Notes under the pieces: model-generated
Databases searched by the model: none
What the model was told of the DNA's origin: nothing
What the model saw: only the letters and a program-made list of their open reading frames with translations
NCBI GenBank assembly: GCA_937927265.1
Contig: CALBCO010000055.1
Location: 1-6,430, forward strand
Direction: 5' to 3'
Length of the DNA: 6,430 bases
From: an uncultured Verrucomicrobiae bacterium
GTDB taxonomy: Bacteria > Verrucomicrobiota > Verrucomicrobiia > Palsa-1439
Shown: positions 5,966 through 6,430 of the stretch, piece by piece
How positions within the stretch are numbered: the first letter of the stretch is position 1
Layout: the number at the start of each line of letters is the position of its first letter
Translations under genes and position numbers: made by a program

Positions 5966-6010
5966 TGCTCATTTTTGGGCGGCCTGCCCAGAAATGAGCA
6001 TTTTTCGTTT
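5966..6010 (+). terminator. Strong intrinsic terminator after the small gene
   Basis: Arms 5966-5980 and 5986-6000 pair over 15 bp with a single U-G wobble and a 5-nt loop (GGCCT). The loop end of the stem is GC-rich (TGGGC/GCCCA). The second arm is followed directly by TTTTTCGTTT (6001-6010) on the plus strand. It lies 37 nt after the stop of the 60-residue gene. On the minus strand no T-run follows the hairpin, so it should act mainly on plus-strand transcripts. Confidence 0.88.
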
Positions 6011-6160
6011 GAGCGCGGGGCGGTGATCGGCTGCCAGCGGCGGTGGCCAGAGTGTGTTGCTGAAATGCAAGCGACCGCAGGTGTTAACTCATCTTCCACA
6101 GTAAGGGTAGCGCTGATGGTTTTTTGAGGAGCGACGCTTTCGGTTTCTGAGGAATCTGGC

Positions 6161-6430
6161 AGGTGTCGCCTCGTTCGCAAGCCGGTGGACGGAGTGACCG
6201 ATGAATACCGGTCACTGGTCGAAGCCCGGCGCACCTCGCACGGGCCGCGCCAAGTCACCGTCGCCACGCTGGCGAAACGGCCGGGTTGGGACGCACAAGT
6301 CCCTGCCAGTGGGGAGCAACTCGACAAACTGCTCGACGGCCAACCCCGCCCCCAGCAATTGCCATTGCCCGACGGCACGACACCGGTCGCGCCGGCACCG
6401 GCAACCGAACCGCCCGAGTGGCGGGCGATG
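6161..6430 (+). pseudogene. IS1634-like transposase, N-terminal fragment without start codon; continues beyond window
   Basis: A plus-strand frame (codons in phase with base 6164) stays open from the stop at 6125-6127 to the right edge. Its product contains RLVRKPVDG, then YRSLVEARRTSHGPRQVTVATLAK and later PPEW. This is the N-terminal pattern I know from IS1634-type (IS4-related, DDE) transposases, usually seen as 'YWxLVESxRTxxGPRQRxVAxLG' and then a 'PEW' segment. No ATG occurs in this frame before the homology begins. GAGGAA (6149-6154) lies 6 nt before AGG (6161-6163), so ATG may have mutated to AGG. GTG codons at 6185 and 6194 are in frame but would remove the first strand. The catalytic domain and right end of the element are outside the window. 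No terminal inverted repeat can be assigned from one end. The family call is fairly firm, the inactivation less so. Confidence 0.65.

Noticed and set aside
6091..6125. Possible left terminal inverted repeat of the IS near CCACAGTAAGGGTAGCGCTG
   Set aside because: Only one end of the element is in the window, so no matching repeat or target duplication can be shown.
5863..6378. Minus-strand open frame of 171 codons at the right end
   Set aside because: It overlaps the transposase homology, the terminator hairpin and the 3' end of the small gene; its Ser/Arg/Pro-rich sequence has no recognisable domain.

Overview
The window looks like ordinary chromosome from a Gram-negative bacterium with fairly high GC. 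It carries lpxA (lipid A synthesis) and a SecDF/SecF end. It also has a DUF5069 protein, a family I associate mainly with Verrucomicrobiota and related PVC lineages. The LpxA sequence style and the IS1634-like transposase fragment fit the same group. I therefore favour Verrucomicrobiota, as an inference from gene style and not from any search.

Left part, plus strand (1-2024): the 3' end of secF (or of a fused secDF) is followed 3 nt later by recJ, the 5'-3' single-strand DNA exonuclease, which begins with GTG. recJ meets lpxA tail to tail, and the two coding regions overlap by 67 bp with no space for a terminator.

Middle part, minus strand (1958-5471, read right to left): a truncated 5' remnant of a PLP-dependent cysteine synthase (cysK/cysM type), then an intact MoeB/ThiF-type adenylyltransferase fused to a rhodanese domain, a two-CBS-domain protein, a DUF5069 protein and lpxA. 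The CBS and DUF5069 genes lie 3 nt apart and probably form one unit. lpxA seems to have its own promoter, placed so close to the ATG that its mRNA would be leaderless. The cysteine synthase remnant beside MoeB-rhodanese suggests a former sulfur-transfer or cysteine-synthesis gene pair that lost one member.

Right part (5564-6430): a complete tRNA-Ala(CGC) gene on the minus strand, with encoded CCA, the G3-U70 identity pair and a good promoter. Divergent from it is a small 60-residue plus-strand gene of unknown function, followed by a strong intrinsic terminator. The right edge holds the 5' part of an IS1634-like transposase reading frame that continues out of the window. It has no usable start codon: a well-placed Shine-Dalgarno-like sequence is followed by AGG where ATG would be expected, so the copy is probably inactive.

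I found no CRISPR array, phage module, defence island or clearly new multi-gene system. The most notable items are the leaderless lpxA promoter, the cysteine synthase remnant, the recJ/lpxA overlap, the small unknown gene and the transposase without a start.
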